Shown here in pieces: positions 16,875-25,955 of a stretch of 64,000 nt of DNA. How positions within the stretch are numbered: position 1 is the first letter of the stretch; every line of letters begins with the position of its first letter. The stretch lies in the NCBI RefSeq assembly GCF_000938305.1, contig NZ_JYMT01000040.1, positions 1 through 64,000 on the forward strand, in the 5' to 3' direction. Both the position numbers and the translations under genes were made by a program. The notes beneath the pieces are model-generated. The model saw only the letters and a list, made by a program, of their open reading frames with translations, ran no database searches and had not been told where the DNA came from. Source of the stretch: Bradyrhizobium sp. LTSP885 (GTDB taxonomy: Bacteria > Pseudomonadota > Alphaproteobacteria > Rhizobiales > Xanthobacteraceae).

Positions 16875-18371
16875 CTATTGAAACGCGACCTCGGCGAAGC
16901 TGCGCAGCTTGCGCGAATGCAGGCGCTCGGATTCCTGCTGCTTGAGCCGTTCGAGCGCCTTCAGACCGATCTCGAGATGCTGGCCGACGCGCTGCCGGTA
17001 GAACTCGCTGGCCATGCCCGCAAGCTTGATCTCGCCGTGCAGCGGCTTGTCGGAGACGCACAGCAGGGTGCCGTAGGGCACGCGGAAGCGATAGCCGTTG
17101 GCGGCAATCGCCGCCGACTCCATGTCGAGTGCAACGGCGCGCGATTGCGACATGCGCCTGATGACCTGTGGGCCGCTGATCTCCCAATTGCGGTTGTCGA
17201 CGCTTGCGACCGTCCCGGTGCGCATCAGCCGCTTGAGCTCGAAGCCGGACAGTCCGGTGACCTCGTCGACGGCTTCCTCGAGCGCGACCTGCATCTCGGC
17301 CAGCGCCGGGATCGGCACCCACAGCGGCAGCTCGCGATCGAGCACGTGATCCTCGCGGACGTAACCATGGGCCAGCACGTAGTCGCCAAGGCGCTGCGTA
17401 TTCCTTAAGCCGGCGCAATGCCCGATCATCAGCCAGGCGTGCGGCCGCAGTACCGCGACGTGGTCGGTGATGTTCCGCGCGTTCGACGGACCGATCCCGA
17501 TGTTGATCAGGGTGATGCCGCGGTAGCCGGGCTCGACGAGATGAAACGCCGGCATCTGCGGCACGCGGATCGGCGCTACGCCGATCGTGCCGCCGCCAAG
17601 CCGCGCGTTCTCTGTGATCACGTTGCCGGGCGCCACGAAGGCCTCCGGGCCGATCTCCCCCGATGCGAGTCGCTGCTGGCACATTTGCGCGAAGGCATCG
17701 ACATAGAACTGGTAGTTTGTGAAGATCACAAAGTTCTGGAAATGCTCGGGATCGGTGCCGGTGTAGTGATAGAGCCGGCGCAGGGAGTAATCGACCCGCG
17801 CTGCGCGAAACAAGGCCAGCGGCTCCGGAGCCCCCGGCGCCAGCTCGAACGTACCGTCGGCGATCGCATCGTCCATGGCGGCAAGATTTGGCGTATCGAA
17901 CACGTCGCGCAGCGACCGCGTGAACGCCGAACTGTCCGCGATGGTCAAGGCTGCCTCGATGTTGATATCGCGCCGGTAGGCGAAATGGATCGGGATCGGC
18001 TCGTTCGACTCGCCGATCTCGACCGGCACGCCGTGGTTCTTGATCAACAGCCCGATCTGCTCAGTGAGATAGGTCCGAAACAGGTCCGGCCGGGTGACGC
18101 TGGTCTCATGCACGCCCGGCCCCGCGACGAACCCATAGGCAAGACGCGAATCGAGCCGCGCATGCGACGACGTCGTGATGCGCACCAGCGGATAATGCGC
18201 CCGCACCCGCGTCGCGATCGCTGCGCCATTGACATAGGCTTCAAAGCGATCGCGGAGGAACTGGGTGTTCCGCTCGTAGATCTCTTCGAGACGACCGACG
18301 GCCGCACCAGCATCGACGAACGCTTCCGTTGCGAAGGCTGGCGGAGTTTCAAAAAGCATTGCGGGCCCCAT
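16875..18371 (-). CDS. amn: AMP nucleosidase
   Basis: This protein of about 498 residues hydrolyses AMP to adenine and ribose 5-phosphate. It has the AMP nucleosidase N-terminal domain (VRAHYPLVRITTSSHARLDS, YGFVAGPGVHETSVTRPDLF) and a nucleoside phosphorylase-like C-terminal domain (GPSNARNITDHVAVLRPHAW, with the nucleotide pocket and DMESAAIAANGYRFRVPYG). The C-terminus is close to normal. The start is uncertain; ATGs at 18371 and 18359 are both open and neither has a strong ribosome site. Gene order does not give a partner, though gpt and the nucleoside transporter are in the window. Confidence 0.92.
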   Translation of the reverse strand: MGPAMLFETPPAFATEAFVDAGAAVGRLEEIYERNTQFLRDRFEAYVNGAAIATRVRAHYPLVRITTSSHARLDSRLAYGFVAGPGVHETSVTRPDLFRTYLTEQIGLLIKNHGVPVEIGESNEPIPIHFAYRRDINIEAALTIADSSAFTRSLRDVFDTPNLAAMDDAIADGTFELAPGAPEPLALFRAARVDYSLRRLYHYTGTDPEHFQNFVIFTNYQFYVDAFAQMCQQRLASGEIGPEAFVAPGNVITENARLGGGTIGVAPIRVPQMPAFHLVEPGYRGITLINIGIGPSNARNITDHVAVLRPHAWLMIGHCAGLRNTQRLGDYVLAHGYVREDHVLDRELPLWVPIPALAEMQVALEEAVDEVTGLSGFELKRLMRTGTVASVDNRNWEISGPQVIRRMSQSRAVALDMESAAIAANGYRFRVPYGTLLCVSDKPLHGEIKLAGMASEFYRQRVGQHLEIGLKALERLKQQESERLHSRKLRSFAEVAFQ

Positions 18372-18565
18372 TCGCTTCGCGCCGGATTGACCGGGACTCG
18401 TCCCGTCAATTGCGGTCGCAGTATAGCAACCCTGGCCGCGAGTTCCAGACATGCACGGGATCGCACCACCGCGACTGGCGTTCGATCCGTCGCACTGCGA
18501 TCAGCATCGATCGTGACGCAGCCCTGATTCGCGGCTTATATAGGAAGCGAATCGGACCAGCGGCC

Positions 18566-19288
18566 ATGAGCGCACAAGACGCCATCGACTTCATATCGGA
18601 CGACATCGCCGAAGTCGGCACCCTGATGCGATCGCTGTCCGGCCGCTACGAGGGCATCTTCGACAATCTGCGCGGCGCCTATGGCGTCGTGCTCGAGCGA
18701 GCTGACGGCATCGCTGAGGCGGCCCGCGATGCCACGGCCCTGGCCGACGCCGCGGCGGCCGGATTTCGCCGCGACATTCCGAACCAGCCGGCGATGGCCT
18801 GCAGCAGTGGCTGCGCCGCCTGTTGTCATCTGTACGTCCAGGTGCCGCCTGGAACAGCCGCCGTGATGGTCGAGCATATCGCCGCACATTTCACGCCCGC
18901 CGATCGCGAGACGTTGCGCGAGAAGTTGAAAGCGGCTGCCGCCGCAGCGCGCGAGGCGCCCGACCCGACCAAGCTGCGCCTGCGCTGCCCGCTGCTCGGC
19001 GGCGACGATCGCTGCTCTGTCTATGAGGTGCGCCCGCTGTCCTGCCGCGCCTTCACGTCGCGATCAGTGACACGCTGCCACGAGGTCGTATTCGGCGAAA
19101 CGCCCGCCGGCACCGGCGTCGAACAGAACGCCGCGCATTTCCGCGTCCATATGGAAGCGACGTTTGCGCTCGAACAGGCGGCGCGACAGCGCGGACTGCC
19201 GGATCAGCAGAAGGGGCTGGCACAGGCCCTGCTGGACGAGATGGATGCCTTTGACTTGAAGAAGGCGACGGGGCCGGACGCCGGCTGA
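18566..19288 (+). CDS. YkgJ family cysteine cluster protein
   Basis: This 240-residue protein belongs to the putative zinc- or iron-chelating YkgJ family. Eight cysteines in two groups are visible: Cys79, 83, 86 and 87 (ACSSGCAACCHLYV), and Cys141, 150, 160 and 171 (LRCPLL, RCSVYEVRPLSCRAF). The first 70 residues are helical and Ala-rich, longer than in the shortest members. The start at 18566 (MSAQDAIDFI) is chosen because the frame upstream overlaps the divergent amn promoter. It is convergent with the DUF2778 gene. Function is unproven. Confidence 0.85.
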   Translation: MSAQDAIDFISDDIAEVGTLMRSLSGRYEGIFDNLRGAYGVVLERADGIAEAARDATALADAAAAGFRRDIPNQPAMACSSGCAACCHLYVQVPPGTAAVMVEHIAAHFTPADRETLREKLKAAAAAAREAPDPTKLRLRCPLLGGDDRCSVYEVRPLSCRAFTSRSVTRCHEVVFGETPAGTGVEQNAAHFRVHMEATFALEQAARQRGLPDQQKGLAQALLDEMDAFDLKKATGPDAG

Positions 19289-19296
19289 GCGCGTGC

Positions 19297-20550
19297 TTAC
19301 TGAACCCTCGCCAGCACCGCGAGGCGGCGGATGCCCTTGTTGCGGTAGGCGTTGAGGAACGCGTAATAGTCCTTGAACGAGACGCAGCCGTTGGAGTCGC
19401 CGTTCGGACCCAGCATGAAAGTGTGCGCGAGCAGGCCGGAGCGGTTGAAGATCTTGCCCTCGCCGCCGATCGGATTGAGCCGCAGCGCCGGCACGCCGTG
19501 GAACAGCGCTTCGCGCGGCTTCAGCTCGTAAATGTGCGGCGGCGTCACGCCGACCATCCTGAGATTCGACGACCGCGGATCGTCGAGCCTGGAGCCGAGA
19601 CCGGAATGCGCTTCGAGCCTTGTGCCGTCGGGCAGGTACACGGTACTGGCGGAAATGTCATACACCGCGGTCTGGCGATCGTAGGGCGGCGAGCCGCCCA
19701 GCATCGGGCTCTGGTCGAGCGTCGAAGAAATGCTGCCGGTGACGTTGGCATCGGCGGAGGCGAACGAGAGCAGCGAGCCGTTGGACTCATGCTTGCCCCA
19801 CAGCTTCTCGACCATGGTCTGCCGCTCGTTCGATGCGATCGACAATACCGCGGCCTTGGCGCGCGCGGCCATGTCACGCATCGTGACTCCGCCGGATTTT
19901 GCGGCCGGCTTCGCCTCGGCGGCCTTGGTCTCGGGAGACTTGGTCTCAGGAGACTTGGTCTCGACCGCCGCGGTCGGCGGCGTATTGAGCGCGACCTGCA
20001 GATTGGCCGCGGCTTCCTTCTTGGCGGCCTCGGCCGATTTCGGCGCGGGAAGCGGCTTCGACACTTCGGCAAGCCGCTGTGCGGCTGCGGGCTTCGGTGC
20101 TTCAGCGATCTTCGATGTGGTGGCCGGCTTGACCACATCGGTCTGCGGCGCGGCCTCGGCTACGACGCTCGGCGCCACGCCGTCCGGCGCGGCTGCAGCA
20201 AACCTTTCGTTAAACATAAGCGAAGGTGCTGTGGCCTCGGACTTCGCGACCTCGGCCTTCCCGGGAGCCGATGGCGGCGGCGTCAGCGACGCGAACACCT
20301 CATTGAACGAGGGCGGCGCGGGCCGCGCGGCGACTGCGACAGGCCGCTTGGCCACCGGCGCATCGAACGCCGCGCTGCCGACCGACGGATAGACGCTCGC
20401 CGCGAAGATGTTGGCGTAAACGGTCCAGGCGCAGACTAGCACCAGGCCTGCAACCGCGGCGCTGCCGAGGAAATGCTGAGGGAGAATCTTCCGGGAGGAA
20501 TTCTTGCGGCTCGGGGCCCCAAGAACATACGCACTCGTACTCGTCGTCAT
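19297..20550 (-). CDS. Membrane-anchored DUF2778 (L,D-transpeptidase-like) protein
   Basis: This 417-residue protein has one membrane segment at about residues 28-48 (FLGSAAVAGLVLVCAWTVY), a long Ala/Pro/Lys-rich linker with the repeated unit VETKSPETKSPETKAAEAK, and a C-terminal DUF2778 domain. That domain shows HTFMLGPNGDSNGCVSFKDY, in which Ser-x-Gly-Cys-Val is the L,D-transpeptidase-type active site. The same domain is found in the type VI effector Tlde1, which cuts or exchanges peptidoglycan stem peptides. Here the anchor and the lack of a secretion cluster suggest a housekeeping envelope enzyme. Start 20550 is picked because MTTSTSAYVLG fits family starts. Confidence 0.85.
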   Translation of the reverse strand: MTTSTSAYVLGAPSRKNSSRKILPQHFLGSAAVAGLVLVCAWTVYANIFAASVYPSVGSAAFDAPVAKRPVAVAARPAPPSFNEVFASLTPPPSAPGKAEVAKSEATAPSLMFNERFAAAAPDGVAPSVVAEAAPQTDVVKPATTSKIAEAPKPAAAQRLAEVSKPLPAPKSAEAAKKEAAANLQVALNTPPTAAVETKSPETKSPETKAAEAKPAAKSGGVTMRDMAARAKAAVLSIASNERQTMVEKLWGKHESNGSLLSFASADANVTGSISSTLDQSPMLGGSPPYDRQTAVYDISASTVYLPDGTRLEAHSGLGSRLDDPRSSNLRMVGVTPPHIYELKPREALFHGVPALRLNPIGGEGKIFNRSGLLAHTFMLGPNGDSNGCVSFKDYYAFLNAYRNKGIRRLAVLARVQ

Positions 20551-20884
20551 ACGCCCGCTCGAAACAGTTCCACTTAAGTCCCTCGCTCGACTTCGCACCG
20601 AATGACGTTTTCGGCTCAGGGTCTCGCAGGGGCGCGGACGGGCATTAAGGCGGCTTTTAGTTAAATGCGACTTAACCGGATGCGATCCCCTGCAACGCCG
20701 GAAGTGCCTGCGGCATTGGGCTTTTTTAAGATCACATTGGAACCTGAAAACGGATTATTTGTCTCATCATGGGACATTCGGGCAGGCCATTAAAGATGGG
20801 GCCGGCGCCGATGAAGAGGCGAAGAATTTCATTGCAGATCACCCCGTAATTATCAGGGATTTTTGCAAGAAATTGCCTCCGCCC
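20551..20884. other. Intergenic region with no gene seen
   Basis: This 334-bp stretch lies upstream of the DUF2778 gene and downstream of the glycosyltransferase gene on the same strand. It is more AT-rich than its surroundings and holds the promoter of the DUF2778 gene. I found no convincing open frame, RNA fold or repeat in it. Confidence 0.6.
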
Positions 20885-22387
20885 CTACTCCAGTTCCGGT
20901 GGCGGTGAGCGGTCCAACACCTCGCCCTTCGGTCCTTCCAGCACATCGAGCGCGTAGGTCTCGATGATCAAGGGACCGCGCATGCGTTTGGCCTCGCTGA
21001 CGGTCTCGATGCGCGCGAAGGTGTCGCGCATTGACGTTGGCACGCTTTGCCCGACCTCGTGCACGTACAACAGCTTGCCGGACAACTGCGCTGGGCTCGG
21101 CTCCGGCATGTTGATCCAGCGGATGCGCTGCTCCTGCTGCGCGACGCAGGTGCCCTTGGGGAGATAGAACGCGAGCCAGCCGGTGGTGCCGTAATCGGGC
21201 GCCAGCACGCAGGTCGCGCCGGTGCGGACGCGCGCCGCTTCGATCTCATCGGCGAGTTCGCGCCAGCCGACGCCGACGCTGCGCACGGTGGCATCGCGCC
21301 GGTAGCCCGAGAGCACGCCGGTGTTGGCCTGCACGATCAGCAGCGCGAACAGCACGACGCCAACGGGCGCGGCCCAGCGCCGACAAAAATCGACGGTGCG
21401 CTGCTCGCGCGGCGCCCATTGCACCTGGATCGCGGCGACCGCAGCCGCGACGGCAAAGGCCGGATAGACCGGTGCGAACCAGTTGGCCTCGACGCGGGCA
21501 TGCAGCGCATGCCAGGTGAAATAGGCGACGATGGTCCAGAACAGCGTGTTGACCAGCACCCGCGCGCCCATCGCGCCGGCAAGGCGCCGATAGAGCGCGT
21601 AGAGGCCCATCACGCCGAGGATGAAGACCAGCGGCGTCGCGAATGCGAACTGGGTCGGGATCAGTTCAGCGATGAAGGCCGGCCGGAAATCCTCGATCCG
21701 GGCGCGGCCCATCTGCTTGATGAAGGAGACCCATTGGTGATCCGCGTTCCAGCGGATGACCGGCGCGAACATCGCGAGCGCGACCACGCCGCCGAGATAG
21801 AGCCAGGGCGACAGCAACCAGCGCCGCAGCTTCGGCACCGTTACAAGCCAGATCAGGATCGCGGGGCCGAAGAACAGCGCGGTGTATTTCGACAGCAGCG
21901 CCGCGCCCGCGCTGGCGCCGACCGCGAGCCACCAGGCGCCGCGGCCGCTCTCCAGCACCTTGGCGAGCGAGAACAGCAGGAAGCTCGCCGCGACCAGAAG
22001 CGGCGCATCCGGCGTCACGATCAGCGTGCCGACTGCCGCCATCAGCGTGACGTTGAGCAGGATCGCAGCACTCGCGGCGACCCGGCGGCCACCGAACAGG
22101 ATCGCGGCCGACTGGTAGATCGCCCAGCTCATCGGCAGCGCAAGCAGGATCGACACCAGCCGCACGCCAAACGGCGTGTCGCCCGCGATCATCGTGCCGA
22201 GCCGGATGACGATCGCCACCATCGGCGGATGGTCGTAATAGCCGCCGGCGAGCGCCTTCGACCACATCCAGTAGTAGGCTTCGTCGAAGGTCAGCGGCGT
22301 CCAGGCCGCGGCCGCAAGCCGCAGCGCGACCAGCGCGCAAACCGCGAGGCCGGTGTTGAGGGCGAGCCGCGCCTCGTTCGGATTCAT
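20885..22387 (-). CDS. GT39-type lipid-linked glycosyltransferase (ArnT-like)
   Basis: This 500-residue membrane protein has the PMT/ArnT core: an N-terminal segment, then the periplasmic DEAYYWMWSKALAGGYYDHPPM with the catalytic Asp and the Tyr-Tyr-x-His-Pro-Pro motif, then about 11 further hydrophobic segments and a soluble C-terminal domain. Such enzymes move a sugar from a polyprenyl phosphate carrier to lipid or protein on the periplasmic face. It follows the dolichol-phosphate-mannose synthase-like gene by 7 bp, which would make its donor. The final acceptor is unknown. Confidence 0.9.
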   Translation of the reverse strand: MNPNEARLALNTGLAVCALVALRLAAAAWTPLTFDEAYYWMWSKALAGGYYDHPPMVAIVIRLGTMIAGDTPFGVRLVSILLALPMSWAIYQSAAILFGGRRVAASAAILLNVTLMAAVGTLIVTPDAPLLVAASFLLFSLAKVLESGRGAWWLAVGASAGAALLSKYTALFFGPAILIWLVTVPKLRRWLLSPWLYLGGVVALAMFAPVIRWNADHQWVSFIKQMGRARIEDFRPAFIAELIPTQFAFATPLVFILGVMGLYALYRRLAGAMGARVLVNTLFWTIVAYFTWHALHARVEANWFAPVYPAFAVAAAVAAIQVQWAPREQRTVDFCRRWAAPVGVVLFALLIVQANTGVLSGYRRDATVRSVGVGWRELADEIEAARVRTGATCVLAPDYGTTGWLAFYLPKGTCVAQQEQRIRWINMPEPSPAQLSGKLLYVHEVGQSVPTSMRDTFARIETVSEAKRMRGPLIIETYALDVLEGPKGEVLDRSPPPELE

Positions 22388-22394
22388 ACCGAAA

Positions 22395-23528
22395 TCATCG
22401 CCTGCGCCAGACGAACAGCCCGGACATCGCGTAGTTCCAGACCACGCCCATCAATGCACCGGCAGCACCCGCCAGCCACCAGATCGGCTCCTGGTCGTAG
22501 ACCGAGAATGCAACGCCGACATTGGCCATCAGCCCGACACTGCACACGAGATAGAACAGCAGCAGGCCGCGCACGATCGCAAGGCCCTTCAGCCGCTGGT
22601 CGCGGTAGGTCAGGAAGTTGTTGAGGATGAAGTTGCTGGTCATGGCGACGATCGCGCCATAGGCCTGCGCTTCCGGGAACGACACGCCGAACATTTCCAG
22701 CGCGATGAACAGCACGGCAAAATGCACCAGCAGGCCGATCGCACCGACCATCGCGAACAGCAGGAAGCGCAGCGAGATCACGTCATGTGTCAGCTTCGCC
22801 AGCACGAGGCCGAGGAAGTCGAACGCGACCATGGAATCGAGCTTGCTCTCGCCATGCTGGCGGGCGCCGAAAGTGTAGGGAATCTCGACCGCGCGCAGCT
22901 TGCCCTGCGCGGTCGCGACCACGTCGAGCAGGATCTTGAAGCCCTGCGTCGACAGCTGCGGCGCAAGCTGTTCGAAGCGGTCGCGGCGGATCATGAAGAA
23001 GCCGCTCATGGGATCGGCGATCTCAACTTTCAGCGCCCGCCGCGCGATCTCGGTGGCGACGGCGCTGGCGCCGGCACGCTGCTTGTTGAAGCCCTCGGTC
23101 TTGTAGCCCTCGATATAGCGGCTGCCGACCACGAGCTCGGCCTCGCCGCTCTGCAGCAGCGCGACCATTTTCGGAAGCTGGGTCTCGTCATGCTGGAGGT
23201 CGGCGTCGATCACGGCGGCATAGGGCGCGCTCGAGGCCAGGATGCCCTCGATGCAGGCGCCCGACAGGCCGCGCCGGCCGACGCGGCGGATGCAGCGCAC
23301 GCGGGAATCCTGCCGCGCCAGGCCGCGCACCACGTCCCAGGTTCCGTCGGGCGAATTGTCGTCGACGAAGATGACTTCCCAAGGCACGTCCTTCAGTGTC
23401 GCGTCCAGCCGCCGGTACAGCACCGTGACATTGTCGCGTTCGTTGAAGGTCGGGACGACGACCGAAAGTTGCGGCAAACCAGCGGCCTGCGACGGGGTTT
23501 CGGGGCCCGGCTTGATGGCGTCATTCAT
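22395..23528 (-). CDS. DPM1-like polyprenyl-phosphate glycosyltransferase with GtrA domain
   Basis: This 377-residue protein has a GT2 catalytic domain at about 20-240 (LSVVVPTFNERDNV, EVIFVDDNSPDGTWD, DADLQHDE with the DxD motif) and a C-terminal GtrA-like domain with four membrane segments, including LRFLLFAMVGAIGLLVHFAV. It should make polyprenyl-phosphate sugar on the cytosolic side and flip or hold it. The ATG at 23528 (MNDAIKPGPE) starts the family N-terminus; the open frame upstream does not look coding. It is 7 bp before the GT39 gene, its likely user. Confidence 0.92.
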   Translation of the reverse strand: MNDAIKPGPETPSQAAGLPQLSVVVPTFNERDNVTVLYRRLDATLKDVPWEVIFVDDNSPDGTWDVVRGLARQDSRVRCIRRVGRRGLSGACIEGILASSAPYAAVIDADLQHDETQLPKMVALLQSGEAELVVGSRYIEGYKTEGFNKQRAGASAVATEIARRALKVEIADPMSGFFMIRRDRFEQLAPQLSTQGFKILLDVVATAQGKLRAVEIPYTFGARQHGESKLDSMVAFDFLGLVLAKLTHDVISLRFLLFAMVGAIGLLVHFAVLFIALEMFGVSFPEAQAYGAIVAMTSNFILNNFLTYRDQRLKGLAIVRGLLLFYLVCSVGLMANVGVAFSVYDQEPIWWLAGAAGALMGVVWNYAMSGLFVWRRR

Positions 23529-23780
23529 GAGCGCCAGCGTATAGCCGCAGCCTCCCGCGCTGCCAAGGCGGGCAAGCCGAAACAGCTCTCGGAAGGCGGG
23601 AAAACGGGGCAAAACACCCCAAAAATGCCAACGACCACGAACAAGGGGCGCGCGTACATCCGGCGCAGCCAACCATTCGTGGTCGTCCCGGCGCCGGAGC
23701 CCTTTAAAGCTGCAACGTCACCGTTAGAGACCAGATAGGAAGCCCTCAGGCGGTCCGCAAGGGGCTACCTGCTGATGGCG

Positions 23781-23984
23781 CTAATTGTTCGGGACTTCGC
23801 GGATCACCGGGCCTCGCGGCGCGGGGGCCGCGGGAGCAGCCTCCGCGGCGGGGGCCGCTTGCACCGTGGCTGATTTGGCCGGATTGCGGATCTGGCTCGG
23901 CGACGGTCCATAGATGAACGCCGCCGCCAGCACGATGGCCGCGACCACTGCGCCCAAAAAGCCTGCCGTCGATTGTGAATTCAT
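23781..23984 (-). CDS. Small single-pass membrane protein, Ala/Pro-rich
   Basis: This 67-residue protein has one hydrophobic stretch at about residues 8-25 (GFLGAVVAAIVLAAAFIYG) followed by a periplasmic or cytoplasmic tail with an AAPAAEAAPAAPAPRGP run. No domain is recognised. The start at 23984 (MNSQSTAGFLG) gives a short N-terminus before the membrane segment and is more likely than the upstream ATG. The gene shares strand with a secreted hypothetical protein 70 bp downstream. Confidence 0.65.
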   Translation of the reverse strand: MNSQSTAGFLGAVVAAIVLAAAFIYGPSPSQIRNPAKSATVQAAPAAEAAPAAPAPRGPVIREVPNN

Positions 23985-24054
23985 GCCGGACCGTCCCCTT
24001 GCCTGTGCGCGGATTGATATCAAAAATCGGCCAGCCGCAACAGGATCTGGAGGC

Positions 24055-24411
24055 CTATTTGGCCGCGGCCCGGCGTCGGACGAAGGCGGTCACGATGTCC
24101 TTTTGCGCAAGCTCGATGGCGCGATTGGCGGTCGAAAGATGCGCGTCGGCCTCTTCCTTGGGAAACTGCAGCGACAGGAAGTCGATCAGCGACACCCGGA
24201 AATTCTGCCGCTCCGAGGCACAGGCGGAAGCGATCAACGAGGTGAACTCCTGGTCGGACTTCGCCTTGTTGGTGTCGCGGGGATATTCGCGGGCGAGGCA
24301 ATTCCAGTAGTCGTCCCTGCCGCTGATCGCCAGCTTGTGTGCAGCGTCGACCTCATCGGCGACAGCGGCGGAGGACGTAATCATGAGGATGGCCGCAATC
24401 AGCATACGCAT
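24055..24411 (-). CDS. Small exported hypothetical protein
   Basis: This 118-residue protein has a signal peptide (MRMLIAAILMITSSAAVADE, cleavage after AVA) and a helical mature part with two cysteines (WNCLAREYP and IASACASER) that could form a disulphide. It was not recognised. The start at 24411 has GGGAG at a good distance. It is divergent from the DUF72 gene. Confidence 0.75.
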   Translation of the reverse strand: MRMLIAAILMITSSAAVADEVDAAHKLAISGRDDYWNCLAREYPRDTNKAKSDQEFTSLIASACASERQNFRVSLIDFLSLQFPKEEADAHLSTANRAIELAQKDIVTAFVRRRAAAK

Positions 24412-24539
24412 TTGGTTTCTCCCGTTTTGCGGCATCCTAGCGAAGACCGACGCCAACGATAAGCTCCCAGCCATGCAATTCTGGCAAACTGGCCAATCAC
24501 GATTATTTTGACTACTCTCACCCTCGTTCCTTCCTCGCG

Positions 24540-25379
24540 ATGAGTGCAGTCGTGACCAAAGCCCCCAACAAACCGACAACAACAGACGCAGGCAATATCC
24601 ATATCGGCATCGGCGGCTGGACCTTCGAGCCGTGGCGCGGAGTGTTCTATCCAGAGAAGCTCACGCAGGCGAAAGAGCTCGCCTACGCGGCGTCGAAACT
24701 GACCTCGATCGAGATCAACGGTACCTATTACGGTTCGCAGAAGCCGGAGAGCTTTCGCAAATGGGCCGGCGAAGTGCCCGACGGCTTCATCTTCTCGCTG
24801 AAGGGCCCGCGTTTTGCCACCAACCGCCGCGTGCTGGCCGAGGCCGGCGATTCCGTGAAGCGATTCTATGATTCGGGCGTACTGGAACTGAAGGACCGGC
24901 TTGGGCCAGTGCTGTGGCAGTTCGCGCCGACCAAGAAGTTCGACGGCGCCGATTTCGGCAAGTTCCTCGAGTTGCTGCCGCGCAAACTCGACGGCCGCGC
25001 GCTACGCCATGTGGTCGAGGTCAGGCATGATAGTTTCTGCGTCCCCGAATTCGTCACGCTGCTGCGCGAATTCGAGACGCCCGTCGTGTACGCCGAGCAC
25101 GGCAAATACCCGGCGATCGCCGACGTCGTCAGCGACTTCGTCTATGCGCGGCTGCAGAAGGGCAATGACGAGCTGAAGACCTGCTATCCGCCGAAGCAGC
25201 TCGATGCCTGGGCCAAGCGTTTTCGGGACTGGGCCGGCGGCGGCGAGCCGGACGACCTGCCGCGGGTCGACAAGACCAAGCCGAAGAAGGCGCCGCGCGA
25301 CGTGTTCGCTTACGTGATTCACGAAGGCAAGATCCGCGCGCCGGCCGGTGCGATGGAATTGATCGAACGCGTGAAATAG
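24540..25379 (+). CDS. DUF72 (YecE-like) TIM-barrel protein
   Basis: This 279-residue protein belongs to the DUF72/YecE family: IGIGGWTFEPWRGVFYP near residue 22, EINGTYYGSQKPESFRKWAGEVP and the FSLKGPRFATN strand. The fold is a TIM barrel related to endonuclease IV, but the reaction is unknown. The C-terminal part has PKKAPRDVFAYVIHEGKIRAP. It starts at 24540 with GAT-rich upstream bases and lies 11 bp before the DUF488 gene, with which DUF72 genes are often paired. Confidence 0.88.
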   Translation: MSAVVTKAPNKPTTTDAGNIHIGIGGWTFEPWRGVFYPEKLTQAKELAYAASKLTSIEINGTYYGSQKPESFRKWAGEVPDGFIFSLKGPRFATNRRVLAEAGDSVKRFYDSGVLELKDRLGPVLWQFAPTKKFDGADFGKFLELLPRKLDGRALRHVVEVRHDSFCVPEFVTLLREFETPVVYAEHGKYPAIADVVSDFVYARLQKGNDELKTCYPPKQLDAWAKRFRDWAGGGEPDDLPRVDKTKPKKAPRDVFAYVIHEGKIRAPAGAMELIERVK

Positions 25380-25390
25380 GCGGGGCAGCG

Positions 25391-25852
25391 ATGGCGAAGG
25401 CGAAAAAGCTGTTCACCATCGGCTACGAGCAGACGCCGTCGAAGGCGGTGCTCGACGAGCTGCAACAGGCCGGCGTCAAGCTGCTGGTCGACGTGCGCGC
25501 GATCGCGTCGTCGCGGCGGCCGGGTTTTTCCAAGAGCCAGCTCGCCGCCGGCCTCGATGAGCGCGGGATCGCCTACCTGCACCTGCGCGGCCTCGGCACG
25601 CCGAAGAACGGCCGCGAGGCGGCACGCAGCGGGCAATACGAGCTGCTGCACAAGATTTATTCGGCCCACCTGAAGACGACGCAGGCCCGGGAGGAGCTCG
25701 ACGAGCTGTCGTCGCTGGTCAAGACATCCGGCCCGGTCTGCATCCTCTGCTACGAGCGCGACCATTCGCACTGCCACCGGCGATGGATCGCGGAGATCAT
25801 CGAGGACCGCGACGGCGCAAGGATCGAGAATCTGGCGGCGCCGCAGGTCTAG
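25391..25852 (+). CDS. DUF488 domain protein
   Basis: This 153-residue protein starts MAKAKKLFTIGYEQTPSKAV and includes LLVDVRAIASSRRPGFSKSQ and the C-terminal CILCYERDHSHCHRRWIAEII, all typical of DUF488. The Cys/His pattern (CxxCY, HxHCHR) may bind metal. Function is unknown. It is cotranscribed with the DUF72 gene (11 bp gap). A palindromic repeat follows. Confidence 0.88.
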   Translation: MAKAKKLFTIGYEQTPSKAVLDELQQAGVKLLVDVRAIASSRRPGFSKSQLAAGLDERGIAYLHLRGLGTPKNGREAARSGQYELLHKIYSAHLKTTQAREELDELSSLVKTSGPVCILCYERDHSHCHRRWIAEIIEDRDGARIENLAAPQV

Positions 25853-25854
25853 AG

Positions 25855-25955
25855 CACTTTCAGTTCTGATTGAATCAGAACCGAAGCTCTAGATTCTTGC
25901 TTTGACGCGTTTTCTTGACGCGAACCGGTGTCCACTTCGCTCGAAAACGCTCTAG
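25855..25955. repeat. Intergenic repeat (GAGCGTTTTCGAGCGAAGTGG type), inverted copy
   Basis: The segment about 25900-25953 contains GACGCGTTTTCTTGACGCG, ACCGGTGTCCACTTCGCTCG and AAAACGCTC. It is the reverse complement, with a few changes, of the copy at 57748-57802. The first part (TTCTGATTGAATCAGAACCG) forms its own hairpin. It overlaps the last codon of the phzF gene. Confidence 0.7.
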
